Counted from the first letter of the stretch, positions 34,099-42,979 are shown. The stretch: 64,000 bases of DNA from Streptomyces varsoviensis (GCF_000718635.1 NZ_JOBF01000028.1:29008-93007); one strand, 5' to 3'. The notes: generated from the letters alone by a model not told the origin. Made by a program: numbers and translations.

Positions 34099-34572
34099 TC
34101 AGACGGCGCCCGGCGCCTTGCGCGTCGTCACGCTGAACCGGTTCCAGACGTTGATGGTGGCGATCAGGGCGATGAGCTGGGTCAGCTCCGTGTCGTCGAA
34201 CTGGGCCGCCGCCCGCTCGTACACCGCGTCCGGCACGAAGCCGTCCGTCAGGACGGTCACGGCCTCGGTGAGCGCGAGCGCCGCCTGCTCCTTCTCGGTG
34301 TAGTAGTGCGCGGCCTCCTCCCAGGCGTTCAGGAGGTAGATCCGCTCCTCCGTCTCGCCCGCCTTGCGGGCGTCCTTGATGTGCATGTCCAGGCAGAACG
34401 CGCAGTGGTTGAGCTGCGAGGCGCGGATCTTGACCAGCTCCGCGATGACCGGGTCGACGCCCTTGCGGGCGGCGGCGTCGAGGGCGACGACCGCCTTGTA
34501 GGTCGCGGACGGCAGGGCCGCGGCGAAATCCATCCGGGGGCCGTGGCCGTGGGTGTTCTCGTTCGTCGTCAT
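34099..34572 (-). CDS. AhpD-like/carboxymuconolactone decarboxylase family protein
   Basis: 157 residues, ATG at 34572. Core of the CMD/AhpD fold: LVKIRASQLNHCAFCLDMHI (about 46-65) contains the redox Cys-x-x-Cys and the following His, then KDARKAGETEERIYLLNAWE. Members are alkylhydroperoxidases or reductants. Only 47 bp separate it from the divergent MocR gene, which probably regulates it. Confidence 0.93.
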   Translation of the reverse strand: MTTNENTHGHGPRMDFAAALPSATYKAVVALDAAARKGVDPVIAELVKIRASQLNHCAFCLDMHIKDARKAGETEERIYLLNAWEEAAHYYTEKEQAALALTEAVTVLTDGFVPDAVYERAAAQFDDTELTQLIALIATINVWNRFSVTTRKAPGAV

Positions 34573-34619
34573 GGGTACGACACTATGGCTCCACTGGTCC
34601 GGCGGTATGGTCCATTTCC

Positions 34620-36074
34620 ATGGCGGAATCGTGGGCCACTTTCGGCCGGGACCTGCACCTCGACCTGACCGGCCCCGGCGGCGTGCGCGCCGCCCTCACC
34701 CGCGCCCTGCGGGAGGCCGTACGCACCGGCAGGCTGGCCCCCGGCACCCGGCTGCCGTCCTCCCGTTCCCTGGCCGCCGACCTCTCGCTGGCCCGCAACA
34801 CCGTCGCCGACGCCTATGGCGACCTGGTCGCCGAGGGCTGGCTCACCGCCCGCCAGGGCTCCGGGACGCGCGTCGCGCACCGCGCCGTACCGCACCCCGC
34901 GGCCGTACGGCCCGCGCCGCCGGAGCGGGACCGGCGCCCCGCCTACGACCTGCGCATCGGCACCGCCGACGTGTCCGCCTTCCCCCGCTCGGCGTGGCTC
35001 GCCGCCGGCCGCCGCGCGATCTCGGCGGCACCCAACGACGCCTTCGGGTACGGGGACCCGCGCGGCCACCCCGTGCTGCGCGCCGCGCTCGCCGACTACC
35101 TGGCCCGCGCCCGGGGCGTACGGACCGAGCCCGCGCGCATCGTGGTGTGCGCCGGATTTATGCAGGGGCTGGCGGTCCTGGGCCGGGTGCTGCGGGCGCG
35201 CGGGGTGCGGGAGGCGGGCGTCGAGTCGTACGGGCTGTGGCTCCACCGCGACGTGCTGCGCCGGGCCGGGCTGCGGACCGTACCGCTCACCGTCGACGAA
35301 CACGGCGCGCGCACCGAGGAACTGACCGCGCACCGGGGCGTACGGGCCGCCCTGCTCACCCCCGCGCACCAGTACCCGACCGGGGCGTCGCTCCACCCGG
35401 ACCGGCGCGCGGCCGTCGTCGACTGGGCGTCGCGCACGGGCTCGGTGATCCTGGAGGACGACTACGACGGCGAATTCCGCTACGACAGGCAGCCGATCGG
35501 CGCGCTTCAAGGGCTCGACCCGGAACACGTCGTCTATTTCGGCACCGCGAGCAAGAGCCTGGCCCCCGGCCTGCGGCTCGCGTGGATGGCGCTGCCGGGC
35601 CACTTGGCGGACGAGGTCGCCGAGGTCAAGGCGGCGGGGGAGTGGGGGACCGGCACCCTCGAACAGCTCACCCTCGCCGAGTTCATCGCCTGCGGCGCGT
35701 ACGACCGCCACGTACGCGCCATGCGGCTGCGCTACCGGCGCCGCCGCGACCGCCTCGTCGCCGCCCTCGCCGACCGCGCCCCGCACATCGCCGCCACCGG
35801 CATCGCCGCCGGCCTGCACGCCGTCCTCCGCCTCCCGCCCGGCACCGAACCCTCCGCCATCGAGGCCGCCGCCTGGCACGGCCTCGCCGTCGAGGGCCTG
35901 AACCGCTTCCGCTACCGAGCGCCGGGCGCTCCGCCGACCACCCCTCCCGCCGAAGGTCCGGACGCCCTCGTCATCGCCTACGGAACCCCGTCCGAGCACG
36001 CTTTCGAGGGGGTGCTGGAGGCGCTGCTGCGGTCGTTGCCGGGGCCGGTTCAGGCCGCTTCCGACGGCTCGTGA
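34620..36074 (+). CDS. MocR-type GntR regulator with aminotransferase-like domain
   Basis: 484 residues, ATG at 34620. GntR winged helix at 15-90 (ALREAVRTGRLAPGTRLPSS, AADLSLARNTVADAYGDLVA, EGWLTARQGSGTRVA), then a fold-type I PLP domain with VILEDDYDGEFRYDRQPIGA (PLP-pyridine Asp) and the Schiff-base Lys in FGTASKSLAPGLRLAW (about 305-320). MocR proteins sense PLP or amino acids. Short direct repeats ATGGCTCC/ATGGTCC between it and the divergent AhpD-like gene (34585-34615) are probable binding sites. It converges with glyA, itself PLP-dependent. Confidence 0.95.
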   Translation: MAESWATFGRDLHLDLTGPGGVRAALTRALREAVRTGRLAPGTRLPSSRSLAADLSLARNTVADAYGDLVAEGWLTARQGSGTRVAHRAVPHPAAVRPAPPERDRRPAYDLRIGTADVSAFPRSAWLAAGRRAISAAPNDAFGYGDPRGHPVLRAALADYLARARGVRTEPARIVVCAGFMQGLAVLGRVLRARGVREAGVESYGLWLHRDVLRRAGLRTVPLTVDEHGARTEELTAHRGVRAALLTPAHQYPTGASLHPDRRAAVVDWASRTGSVILEDDYDGEFRYDRQPIGALQGLDPEHVVYFGTASKSLAPGLRLAWMALPGHLADEVAEVKAAGEWGTGTLEQLTLAEFIACGAYDRHVRAMRLRYRRRRDRLVAALADRAPHIAATGIAAGLHAVLRLPPGTEPSAIEAAAWHGLAVEGLNRFRYRAPGAPPTTPPAEGPDALVIAYGTPSEHAFEGVLEALLRSLPGPVQAASDGS

Positions 36075-36114
36075 AGCCGCCATCACCGACGGACCGGCCG
36101 GCCCCGGCCGGCCG

Positions 36115-37407
36115 TCAGCCCTCGCCGCCCACCGGCAGGCCGGGGGCCGGATAGGCGGCCATGAGGTCCGCGACCTCGGAGCGGATGGTGGTGAGGGTTT
36201 CCTCGTCGGCGGCGTGGGCGGCGCGGATGCCGCGGTCGATCCAGTCGGCGACGGTGGGCATGTGGTCGGGGGTGAGGCCGCGGGAGGTGAGGGAGGGGGT
36301 GCCGATGCGCATGCCGGAGGGGTCGAAGGGCTTGCGGGGGTCGTAGGGGACGGTGTTGTAGTTCACGACGATCCCTGCCCGGTCCAGGGCCTTGGCGGCG
36401 GTCTTGCCCGGCACGTCGCGCGAGGTGAGGTCGAGGAGGATGAGGTGGTTGTCCGTGCCGCCGGAGACCAGGTCGTAGCCGCGGGCGAGCAGCGCGTCGG
36501 CGAGGGCCTTGGCGTTGGCGACGACGGCGTGGGCGTAGTCGCGGAAGGCGGGCTGGGCCGCCTCGTGGAGGGCCACGGCGATGGCGGCGGTGGTGTGGTT
36601 GTGCGGGCCGCCCTGGAGGCCGGGGAAGACGGCCTTGTCGAGGGCCTTGGCCCGGGTGGCGCGGGCCATCAGCATGGCGCCGCGCGGGCCGCGCAGGGTC
36701 TTGTGGGTGGTGGTGGAGATGACGTCCGCGTACGGCGCCGGGGAGGGGTGGGCGCCGCCCGCCACCAGCCCGGCGATGTGGGCGATGTCGGCGACGAGGA
36801 CCGCGTCCACCTCGCGGGCGATCTCCGCGAAGGCGGCGAAGTCGATGGTGCGGGGCACGGCCGTGCCGCCGCAGAAGATGATCTTCGGGCGCTCCTTGCG
36901 GGCGATGTCGCGTACCTCGTCGAGGTCGGTGCACCCGGTGTCGCGCCGGACGCCGTAGCTCACGCCCTTGAACCACTTGCCGGTGGCGGAGACGCCCCAG
37001 CCGTGCGTGAGGTGGCCGCCCATCGGCAGCGACATGCCGAGCACCGTGTCGCCGGGCTCGGCGAAGGCGAGGTAGACGGCGAGGTTCGCGGGCGAGCCCG
37101 AGTACGGCTGGACGTTGGCGTGTTCGACGCCGAAGAGCCGCTTGGCGCGGTCGGCCGCGAGGTTCTCGACGAGGTCGATGTTCTGCTGGCCCTCGTAGTA
37201 CCGCTTGCCGCTGTAGCCCTCGCTGTACTTGTTCTGCAGCACGGTGCCGGTGGCTTCCAGCACGGCCGCCGACACGTAGTTCTCGCTGGCGATCATGCGC
37301 AGCGTGGTGGACTGCAGCCGCTCCTCCGCGCCGACGAGCGCCGCCAGTTCGGGGTCGGCGGCGGCGAGGGCGGGGTGCGGTACGGACGGGTGCGCGGGTG
37401 TGGTCAT
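36115..37407 (-). CDS. glyA: Serine hydroxymethyltransferase
   Basis: 430 residues, ATG at 37407 with GGAGGAC upstream. Converts serine and THF to glycine and 5,10-methylene-THF. Hallmarks: SENYVSAAVLEATGTVLQNK (about 44-63), YYEGQQNIDLVENLAADRAK, the PLP Lys in VISTTTHKTLRGPRGAMLMA (about 232-251), PHNHTTAAIAVALHEA. The 5' leader carries a ZTP riboswitch, so expression should rise when ZMP/ZTP accumulates, that is, when 10-formyl-THF is scarce. Most streptomycetes have more than one glyA; this looks like the riboswitch-controlled copy. Confidence 0.97.
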   Translation of the reverse strand: MTTPAHPSVPHPALAAADPELAALVGAEERLQSTTLRMIASENYVSAAVLEATGTVLQNKYSEGYSGKRYYEGQQNIDLVENLAADRAKRLFGVEHANVQPYSGSPANLAVYLAFAEPGDTVLGMSLPMGGHLTHGWGVSATGKWFKGVSYGVRRDTGCTDLDEVRDIARKERPKIIFCGGTAVPRTIDFAAFAEIAREVDAVLVADIAHIAGLVAGGAHPSPAPYADVISTTTHKTLRGPRGAMLMARATRAKALDKAVFPGLQGGPHNHTTAAIAVALHEAAQPAFRDYAHAVVANAKALADALLARGYDLVSGGTDNHLILLDLTSRDVPGKTAAKALDRAGIVVNYNTVPYDPRKPFDPSGMRIGTPSLTSRGLTPDHMPTVADWIDRGIRAAHAADEETLTTIRSEVADLMAAYPAPGLPVGGEG

Positions 37408-37439
37408 GGCGTCCTCCGGGGCGATCGGTGTTCCGGTCG

Positions 37440-37531
37440 GTCTCCCAGGGGTGCCCAGGCGGGCGGCACCTCGTGGCGGTTGCCGCACACCGCTCCCTCG
37501 TGGTCTCTTCCACGCGCGCCAGTCGCGATGT
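37440..37531 (-). promoter_or_regulatory. ZTP (pfl) riboswitch of glyA
   Basis: On the minus strand the leader reads, from about 37528, CGCGACTGGCG, then TGGAAGAGACCACGAGGGAG and GCG, a variable linker, and CCGCCTGGGCA (37462-37452). These are the two most conserved blocks and the intervening helix of the pfl/ZTP riboswitch, which binds ZMP/ZTP and activates one-carbon and purine genes such as glyA. About 45 nt separate it from the glyA start codon. Confidence 0.93.
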
Positions 37532-37557
37532 GCCCCGCCATTCTACGGGCGGGGCAC
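37530..37557 (-). terminator. Hairpin between tetR and the glyA leader
   Basis: Stem GTGCCCCGCC / GGCGGGGCAC (10 bp, 8-base loop) lies downstream of the TetR gene and just upstream of the riboswitch aptamer. Either a tetR terminator or a 5' structure of the glyA leader; no U-tract. Confidence 0.5.
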
Positions 37558-37635
37558 AAGCCCCCAGGAGCGGGCGGCGTCGCGTGCACCGGGCACCCCA
37601 CAGGTCACCGGCCGGCCCAAAGGACCGGAACTGGC

Positions 37636-38238
37636 TCAGGACCCGTGCAGCCCGTCGAGGATGACGCTGAGCGTGCGCTGCCCCCGCCCAGGGTCCGCGG
37701 GCAGGCCCAGGAAGCACCCGGGCGTGGCGGCGGCCTGGGCCAGGAACGGGATGTCGTGCCAGTCCACGTCGGACCGGAGCGCGCCGGCCTGCTGGGCGCG
37801 CTCGATGGTCTGCCGGAGGAGACGCAGGAGGCGGTGGCGCAGCGCGGCGATGTCGGGGCCGCCGTGCGCGTCGAGCGTGCCGGACAGGCCCGCGTTCTCC
37901 GCCGTGCGGGCGGCCAGGGCGCCGAACAGCCGGGTGAAGCCCTCCCACGGGTCCGCGCACTGCATAGCGGCTTCGGCGGTCCGGATCAGTTCGTCCAGGA
38001 TGTCGCGCAGTACGGCCGCCATGAGCTGGTCGCGTTCCGGGAAGCGGCGGTAGACCGTGCCGACGCCGACGCCCGCTTCGCGGGCGATCTCGTGGTAGCT
38101 GACGTCCAGGCCCTTGGCGGCGACGGCGCGCCGCGCCCCGGCCAGGACGAGCGCGGCGTTGCGCCGGGCGTCCGCGCGGGGCGCCTTCCGGTCCGCCGCC
38201 GCGTCGCCCGTCGTCGCCCCCTGCAGTCGTGCGTTCAT
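37636..38238 (-). CDS. TetR-family repressor
   Basis: 200 residues, ATG at 38238 (an in-frame start at 38253 is possible). DNA-binding domain DVSYHEIAREAGVGVGTVYR followed by RFPERDQLMAAVLRDILDEL (about 45-85), helical C-terminal domain with GLSGTLDAHGGPDIAALRHR. Divergent from a short-chain dehydrogenase and flanked by two 25-bp palindromes, so it probably represses itself and the dehydrogenase. It lies upstream of glyA on the same strand but is separated by the leader hairpin. Confidence 0.92.
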   Translation of the reverse strand: MNARLQGATTGDAAADRKAPRADARRNAALVLAGARRAVAAKGLDVSYHEIAREAGVGVGTVYRRFPERDQLMAAVLRDILDELIRTAEAAMQCADPWEGFTRLFGALAARTAENAGLSGTLDAHGGPDIAALRHRLLRLLRQTIERAQQAGALRSDVDWHDIPFLAQAAATPGCFLGLPADPGRGQRTLSVILDGLHGS

Positions 38239-38254
38239 GAGGCCACCGTACACA

Positions 38255-38316
38255 GAAATGGACAGTTCCTGTCCGGTTCCATTAGCCTGACGAAACGGAC
38301 AAGATCTGTCCGTTTC
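38255..38316. promoter_or_regulatory. Two 25-bp palindromic TetR operators
   Basis: Perfect site GAAACGGACA-AGATC-TGTCCGTTTC at 38292-38316 and a degenerate GAAATGGACA-GTTCC-TGTCCGGTTC at 38255-38279, 37 bp centre to centre, in the tetR-SDR intergenic region. Confidence 0.87.
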
Positions 38317-38348
38317 TGTATTCCGATGGAAGGAAGAGGTGGCCGCAC

Positions 38349-39116
38349 ATGCCGTCTCGCGCGAACACCGCGGTCGTCACCGGCGGAAGCGACGGCCTGG
38401 GCTACGCCATCGCCGACGCCCTGGCCTCGAAGGGCGCCGATCTGATCCTCGTAGGACGCGATCCGCACCGGCTCGGCCGCGCCCGCCGAACCCTCCTCGC
38501 ACACGGCGCCGCCGTCCATACCGTGCCCGCCGACCTCGCCGAGCCCGGCGCCGTCGCGGCGGTCGGCGAGGCCGTCCGCGCGCTGACCGATCGCGTCGAC
38601 ACGCTCGTCAACAACGTGGGCGCCGCGCACTTCGCGCCTCTCGCGGACACCACGCCGGAGATGGTCGACGCCATGCTGCATCTCAACGTCAAGGTGCCGC
38701 TGCTGCTCAGCCGGGCGCTCCTCGCCGAACTCACCAGAGCCCAGGGCGGCATCATCAACATCAGCAGCTACTGGGCGCGCAAGATGACGGCCGGCCGCGC
38801 CTCGGCCGCCTACTCCGCGACCCGCGGAGCCGTCAACTCCCTGACCATGGCCCTGGCCAACGAACTCGGCCCCGCCGGCGTACGGGTCAACGCTCTCGCG
38901 CCGGGCGCTGTCCACACCTCCACCTACCAGCACTCCTACCTCGACCCGATGACACCGCCGCAGCGCGCGGCGCACGACGCCGGAATCCAGGACGCCTACC
39001 CGCTGGGCCGCATCGGCGCCCCGCGGGACGTCGCCGAGGCAGCCGCCTACCTGGCGGAGGCGCGCTGGACCACCGGCACCGTCCTCACCGTCGACGGCGG
39101 GCTCACCGTGCGCTGA
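38349..39116 (+). CDS. Short-chain dehydrogenase with Arg in place of the catalytic Lys
   Basis: 255 residues, ATG at 38349 (GAAGAGG upstream). SDR fold: TGGSDGLGYAIADALASKG (about 11-29), NNVGAAHFAPLADTTPEMVD, catalytic Ser region IINISSYWARK and YSATRGAVNSL (about 155-165), then NALAPGAVHTSTYQ. The active-site YxxxK is YSATR: the lysine that lowers the Tyr pKa and binds the cofactor ribose is Arg. This may impair or alter catalysis. Under the adjacent TetR operators, so inducible; substrate unknown. Confidence 0.92.
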   Translation: MPSRANTAVVTGGSDGLGYAIADALASKGADLILVGRDPHRLGRARRTLLAHGAAVHTVPADLAEPGAVAAVGEAVRALTDRVDTLVNNVGAAHFAPLADTTPEMVDAMLHLNVKVPLLLSRALLAELTRAQGGIINISSYWARKMTAGRASAAYSATRGAVNSLTMALANELGPAGVRVNALAPGAVHTSTYQHSYLDPMTPPQRAAHDAGIQDAYPLGRIGAPRDVAEAAAYLAEARWTTGTVLTVDGGLTVR

Positions 39117-39158
39117 ACCAGGCGCGGCCGGTGGCGACAACGCTCTTGATCAATAGCC

Positions 39159-39254
39159 TTAGCGGGCAGCCTTGATGGTGAACCAGCGGTTCGCCTTGAA
39201 GGAGAACTGGCGGGTCGTCTTGATGAAGAACTACCGGCTCGTCTTGATGGAGAA
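39159..39254 (-). repeat. Four in-frame 24-bp repeats at the 3' end of the secreted gene
   Basis: Minus-strand units 39254-39231, 39230-39207, 39206-39183 and 39182-39159 translate as FSIKTSR-stop, FFIKTTRQ, FSFKANRW and FTIKAAR-stop. The eighth codon is TAG, CAG, TGG and TAA. The annotated stop is thus unit one; readthrough would add 23 residues to the TAA. Confidence 0.93.
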
Positions 39255-40589
39255 GACGACCGTCTTGCCCGGCCGTTCGTTCAGCCCCCACAGCCGCCGC
39301 GCGTTCGGGTCCCAGGACAGGTTCTGGGTGTAGATGGGGCCCTTGGTGAGCGTACGGACCTCACCGCCCGGCTCCGCGTACTGGAGGCACGAGTACTGGG
39401 CGTCCTTCTCCGGGTCGTCGCCCGGGCACAGTCCCGCCATGTAGAACGTCGAGCCGTCGGAGGCGACGCCCTGCATGTCGGAGACGGGCGACACGTACGA
39501 GACGGACGCCTGCGCGGGGCCGACGTTGTCGGCGGTGGTGGACTTCGGCATGGCGGTGGCCTCGTCCAGCGGCCAGCGGGCGACGCGGCCGCCGCCGTGG
39601 TGCTTGGTGAACTCGCCGGAGACCAGGGTGTTCGAGGCGCGGTCCAGGCTCAGCGAGCTGAGGCAGATGGTGCCGGGGCCGCCGGGCTCGCACGCGCCGG
39701 GCGCCCCGTCGCGCGGGCCGGTCGTGTAGCGGGCGACCATGGGCAGCGCCCAGTCGTGCCAGCGGGCGGACGCCTTGCCGTCCGCCATGCCGACGCGCTC
39801 CTCGCGGGCGTCCATCTTCCACAGGTGGCGCATGTCGTACACCTCCAGCTCGTTGCCGTTGGCGACGAGGAGCTTGCTGCCGTACCAGACGACGCCGTCG
39901 GCGTGCCGACCGTCCACCGGCGCGAAGCCCTGCGCCCCGCCGGTCGGCCGGACGAGGAGGACGTGGCCGTACGTCACCGTGGAGCCGTCGGACTCCGCGA
40001 TGGTGACGCGGTGCCCGGGGTTGCCGCCCGCGCCGTGCCAGCTCGCCACGTACAGGTGGTGGCCGTCGATGGTGCCGGTCCGGTTGGCGTCGTGGGAACC
40101 GGTCAGCCCCTGAGGCGTCCAGTCCTTACCGGCGTCGTCCTTCGGGTCCCAGCAGAACCCGTCCCACTTGAGCGTCCCGTCCAGCTCAGTGTTGTGGCAG
40201 AGGCCCTTGCGCCCGGTGTGCTGCGCGGACTGGGCGACGCTCAGCGGGCTCGCGGTCGTGACGGCCCCCGAATTCTCCAGTGCGGTGACGGCCTTGCCGA
40301 GGTCGAGGTAGTCCCTGTTCCGGTCGATGTTGAGGTGGTACGTCCTGGTCTGGTCCTGATCTTCCTTCACCAGCTTGGGCGTGGCGGCGGCGTCGGCCGC
40401 GGCCGGCCGGCCCGTGACCGGCTGTGCCCCGGCCGACTGGGCCGCTGCCGGCTGGGCCATTGCCGGCTGGGCGGCCGCGAGCCCCCCGACGAGCGTGAGT
40501 CCGGTCAGCAGCGCCGTGACGGTGCGACGGCCGGAGCCCTCGCGCGCGGTCGACGCCCCCCTGAGCTTCGCAAACAAGTTCGATCGCAT
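39231..40589 (-). CDS. Secreted propeller-like protein, function unknown
   Basis: 452 residues from the start at 40589 (signal peptide: TVTALLTGLTLVGGLAAAQP then AMA-QP, cleavage near 45). The mature part starts with an Ala/Gln/Pro stretch, then about 350 residues with repeated short strands and Trp/Gly/Asp loops (GHHLYVASWHGAGGNPGHRV, VWYGSKLLVANGNELEVYDM, GVASDGSTFYMAGLCPGDDP, YTQNLSWDPNARRLWGLNER), suggesting a beta-propeller. Four Cys in mature protein. No catalytic signature recognised. The stop is inside a 24-bp tandem repeat that continues in frame. Confidence 0.85.
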   Translation of the reverse strand: MRSNLFAKLRGASTAREGSGRRTVTALLTGLTLVGGLAAAQPAMAQPAAAQSAGAQPVTGRPAAADAAATPKLVKEDQDQTRTYHLNIDRNRDYLDLGKAVTALENSGAVTTASPLSVAQSAQHTGRKGLCHNTELDGTLKWDGFCWDPKDDAGKDWTPQGLTGSHDANRTGTIDGHHLYVASWHGAGGNPGHRVTIAESDGSTVTYGHVLLVRPTGGAQGFAPVDGRHADGVVWYGSKLLVANGNELEVYDMRHLWKMDAREERVGMADGKASARWHDWALPMVARYTTGPRDGAPGACEPGGPGTICLSSLSLDRASNTLVSGEFTKHHGGGRVARWPLDEATAMPKSTTADNVGPAQASVSYVSPVSDMQGVASDGSTFYMAGLCPGDDPEKDAQYSCLQYAEPGGEVRTLTKGPIYTQNLSWDPNARRLWGLNERPGKTVVFSIKTSR

Positions 40590-40742
40590 CGGGGGAAACT
40601 AACGGACCATAAAGACCGGATCAACTTTCCCGCCTCTCCCGCTTCTCCCGTATGACGCCCGTATTCGCGAAGGATCTCCCTTTACGGGACGCGCGGCGAT
40701 ACAAATGAGCACAGGACGGCCCCGATACGAACGGAGCACACA

Positions 40743-41954
40743 TTGACCTCCACGACCTCCTCGGAACGCAGCATCGCCGCCGCCGAGCAGCACAGCGCGC
40801 ACAACTACCACCCGCTGCCCGTCGTCGTCGCGACCGCCGACGGCGCCTGGATGACCGACGTCGAGGGCCGCCGCTATCTCGACATGCTCGCCGGGTACTC
40901 GGCGCTCAACTTCGGCCACGGCAACCGGCGGTTGATCGACGCCGCCAAGGCCCAGTTGGAGCGGGTCACCCTCACCTCGCGCGCGTTCCACCACGACCGG
41001 TTCGCCGACTTCTGCACCGAACTGGCCGCGCTGTGCGGCAAGGAGATGGTGCTGCCGATGAACACGGGCGCGGAGGCGGTCGAGACGGCCGTGAAGACCG
41101 CGCGCAAGTGGGGCTACCGGGTGAAGGGCGTGCCGGACGGCCGGGCGAAGATCGTCGTCGCCGACAACAACTTTCACGGCCGCACCACCACCATCGTCAG
41201 TTTCTCCACCGACGAGGAGGCCCGCGCGGACTTCGGCCCGTACACGCCGGGCTTCGAGATCGTGCCGTACGGCGACCTCGCCGCGCTGGAGGCGGCCGTC
41301 GACGACGACACCGTGGCCGTGCTGCTGGAGCCGATCCAGGGCGAGGCGGGCGTGCTCGTACCGCCGCCGGGATATCTGGCGGGCGTCCGCGAGCTGACGC
41401 GCTCGCGCGGCGTGCTGTTCATCGCCGACGAGATCCAGTCCGGGCTCGGCCGCACCGGCCGCACCTTCGCCTGCGAACACGAGGACGTCGTCCCCGACAT
41501 GTACGTCCTCGGCAAGGCGCTCGGCGGTGGCGTCGTCCCGGTCTCCGCGGTGGTCGCCTCGCACGAGATCCTGGGCGTCTACCGCCCCGGCGAGCACGGC
41601 TCCACCTTCGGCGGCAACCCGCTGGCCTGCGCGGTCGCCCTCGAAGTCATCGCCATGCTGCGCACCGGCGAGTACCAGCAGCGCGCCGCCGAACTCGGCG
41701 ACCACCTCCACCGCGAACTCGGCCTGCTGGCCGGCGGCGGCAACGTCGACGCCGTGCGCGGGCGCGGCCTGTGGGCGGGCGTCGACATCAACCCGGCGCT
41801 CGGCACCGGCCGCCGGATCTCGGAGAAGCTGATGGCCCGCGGCGTCCTCGTCAAGGACACCCACGGCTCGACCATCCGCATCGCCCCGCCGCTGGTGATC
41901 AGCAAGGAGGACCTGGACTGGGGGCTGGAGCGGTTGGGGGCGGTGCTGGCGTAG
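40743..41954 (+). CDS. rocD: Ornithine aminotransferase
   Basis: 403 residues from a TTG at 40743 with ACGGAGCACAC upstream; no better start exists. Class III aminotransferase: LDMLAGYSALNFGHGNRRLI (about 40-59), NTGAEAVETAVKTARKWGY, VLLEPIQGEAGV, IADEIQSGLGRTG (PLP Asp), and Lys in YVLGKALGGGVVPVSAVV (about 252-269). Converts ornithine and 2-oxoglutarate to glutamate semialdehyde and glutamate (arginine catabolism/proline link). The TTG start suggests low translation. Confidence 0.95.
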   Translation: MTSTTSSERSIAAAEQHSAHNYHPLPVVVATADGAWMTDVEGRRYLDMLAGYSALNFGHGNRRLIDAAKAQLERVTLTSRAFHHDRFADFCTELAALCGKEMVLPMNTGAEAVETAVKTARKWGYRVKGVPDGRAKIVVADNNFHGRTTTIVSFSTDEEARADFGPYTPGFEIVPYGDLAALEAAVDDDTVAVLLEPIQGEAGVLVPPPGYLAGVRELTRSRGVLFIADEIQSGLGRTGRTFACEHEDVVPDMYVLGKALGGGVVPVSAVVASHEILGVYRPGEHGSTFGGNPLACAVALEVIAMLRTGEYQQRAAELGDHLHRELGLLAGGGNVDAVRGRGLWAGVDINPALGTGRRISEKLMARGVLVKDTHGSTIRIAPPLVISKEDLDWGLERLGAVLA

Positions 41955-42068
41955 GGGGCCGGCCTCCCAAGGGCAGCAGCGGGGGCGGGCCTCCGAGTCG
42001 AGCCGCCCCCCGAGACCACGGGCCTGGGCCCCCGCCAGGCCCCAGGCCACGGGTCCTAGAGTCGAGGC

Positions 42069-42941
42069 GTGGTCCTCGGAATGATCTGTGCGCTCGGCTC
42101 GGCGGTCTGCTTCGGTACGGCGTCGGTCCTCCAGGCCGTCGCCGCCCGCGCGACCGCGCCCGGCACCGGCTCGGGCGTCGACGCCCGGCTGCTGCTGCGC
42201 GCGCTGCGCCAGTGGCGGTACGTGGCCGGGCTCGGCCTCGACGGGCTCGGCTTCCTCCTCGAACTCGTCGCCCTGCGCTCCCTGCCCATCTACGCCGTCG
42301 GCGCGGCCCTCGCGGCCAGCCTCGCCGTGACGGCGGTGGTCGCCGCGCGGGCGCTGCGCGTCCGCCTCAGCGGCGTCGAATGGGGGGCCGTCGCCGTCGT
42401 CTGCGGCGGCCTCGCCATGCTGGGGCTCGCCTCGGGCGCGGAGGGCGACCGTACGGGCTCCACGGCGCTGCGCGTCGGCGTGCTGTGCGTGGCGGTCGCG
42501 GTGCCGGTCGCCGGCGCGCTGGCCGGCCGGCTGCCGGGGCGGGCCCGCGCGGCGGCCCTCGGGCTCGGCTCGGGCATCGGCTTCGGCGTCGTCGAGGTCG
42601 CGGTCCGCCTCATCGACGGCCTCACCCCCGCCGCGCTGCTGGCCAACCCGGCCTCGTACGCCCTGCTGGTCGGCGGCGGCGCGGCCTTCCTGCTGCTCAC
42701 CTCCGCCCTCCAGCGCGGCTCGGTCACGGCGGCGACCGCCGGCATGGTCATCGGTGAGACCGTCGGCCCGGCGCTGGCCGGGGTGGCCTGGCTCGGCGAC
42801 CGTACGCGCGCGGGCCTGACCCCGCTCGCCATCGCCGGCTTCCTCCTCGCGATCCTCGGCGCCCTGGCCCTCGCCCGCTTCGGCGAGGCCCCGACGGAAC
42901 CGGCGGCAGCTCCTTCCGAGGAGCCTCGGACGACGACCTGA
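42069..42941 (+). CDS. Integral membrane protein, DMT/EamA-like
   Basis: 290 residues from a GTG at 42069. About nine to ten hydrophobic helices, including MICALGSAVCFGTASVLQAV at the N-terminus, YVAGLGLDGLGFLLELVALR, VEWGAVAVVCGGLAMLGLAS and PLAIAGFLLAILGALALARF at the end. Pattern resembles the drug/metabolite transporter superfamily (two repeats of five helices), with a Pro/Glu-rich tail. Substrate and direction unknown. It starts 114 bp after rocD on the same strand. Confidence 0.85.
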   Translation: MVLGMICALGSAVCFGTASVLQAVAARATAPGTGSGVDARLLLRALRQWRYVAGLGLDGLGFLLELVALRSLPIYAVGAALAASLAVTAVVAARALRVRLSGVEWGAVAVVCGGLAMLGLASGAEGDRTGSTALRVGVLCVAVAVPVAGALAGRLPGRARAAALGLGSGIGFGVVEVAVRLIDGLTPAALLANPASYALLVGGGAAFLLLTSALQRGSVTAATAGMVIGETVGPALAGVAWLGDRTRAGLTPLAIAGFLLAILGALALARFGEAPTEPAAAPSEEPRTTT

Positions 42942-42979
42942 GGAACATGCGTGTCAGCCCGTGCGCGCGGTGCGGCCGG

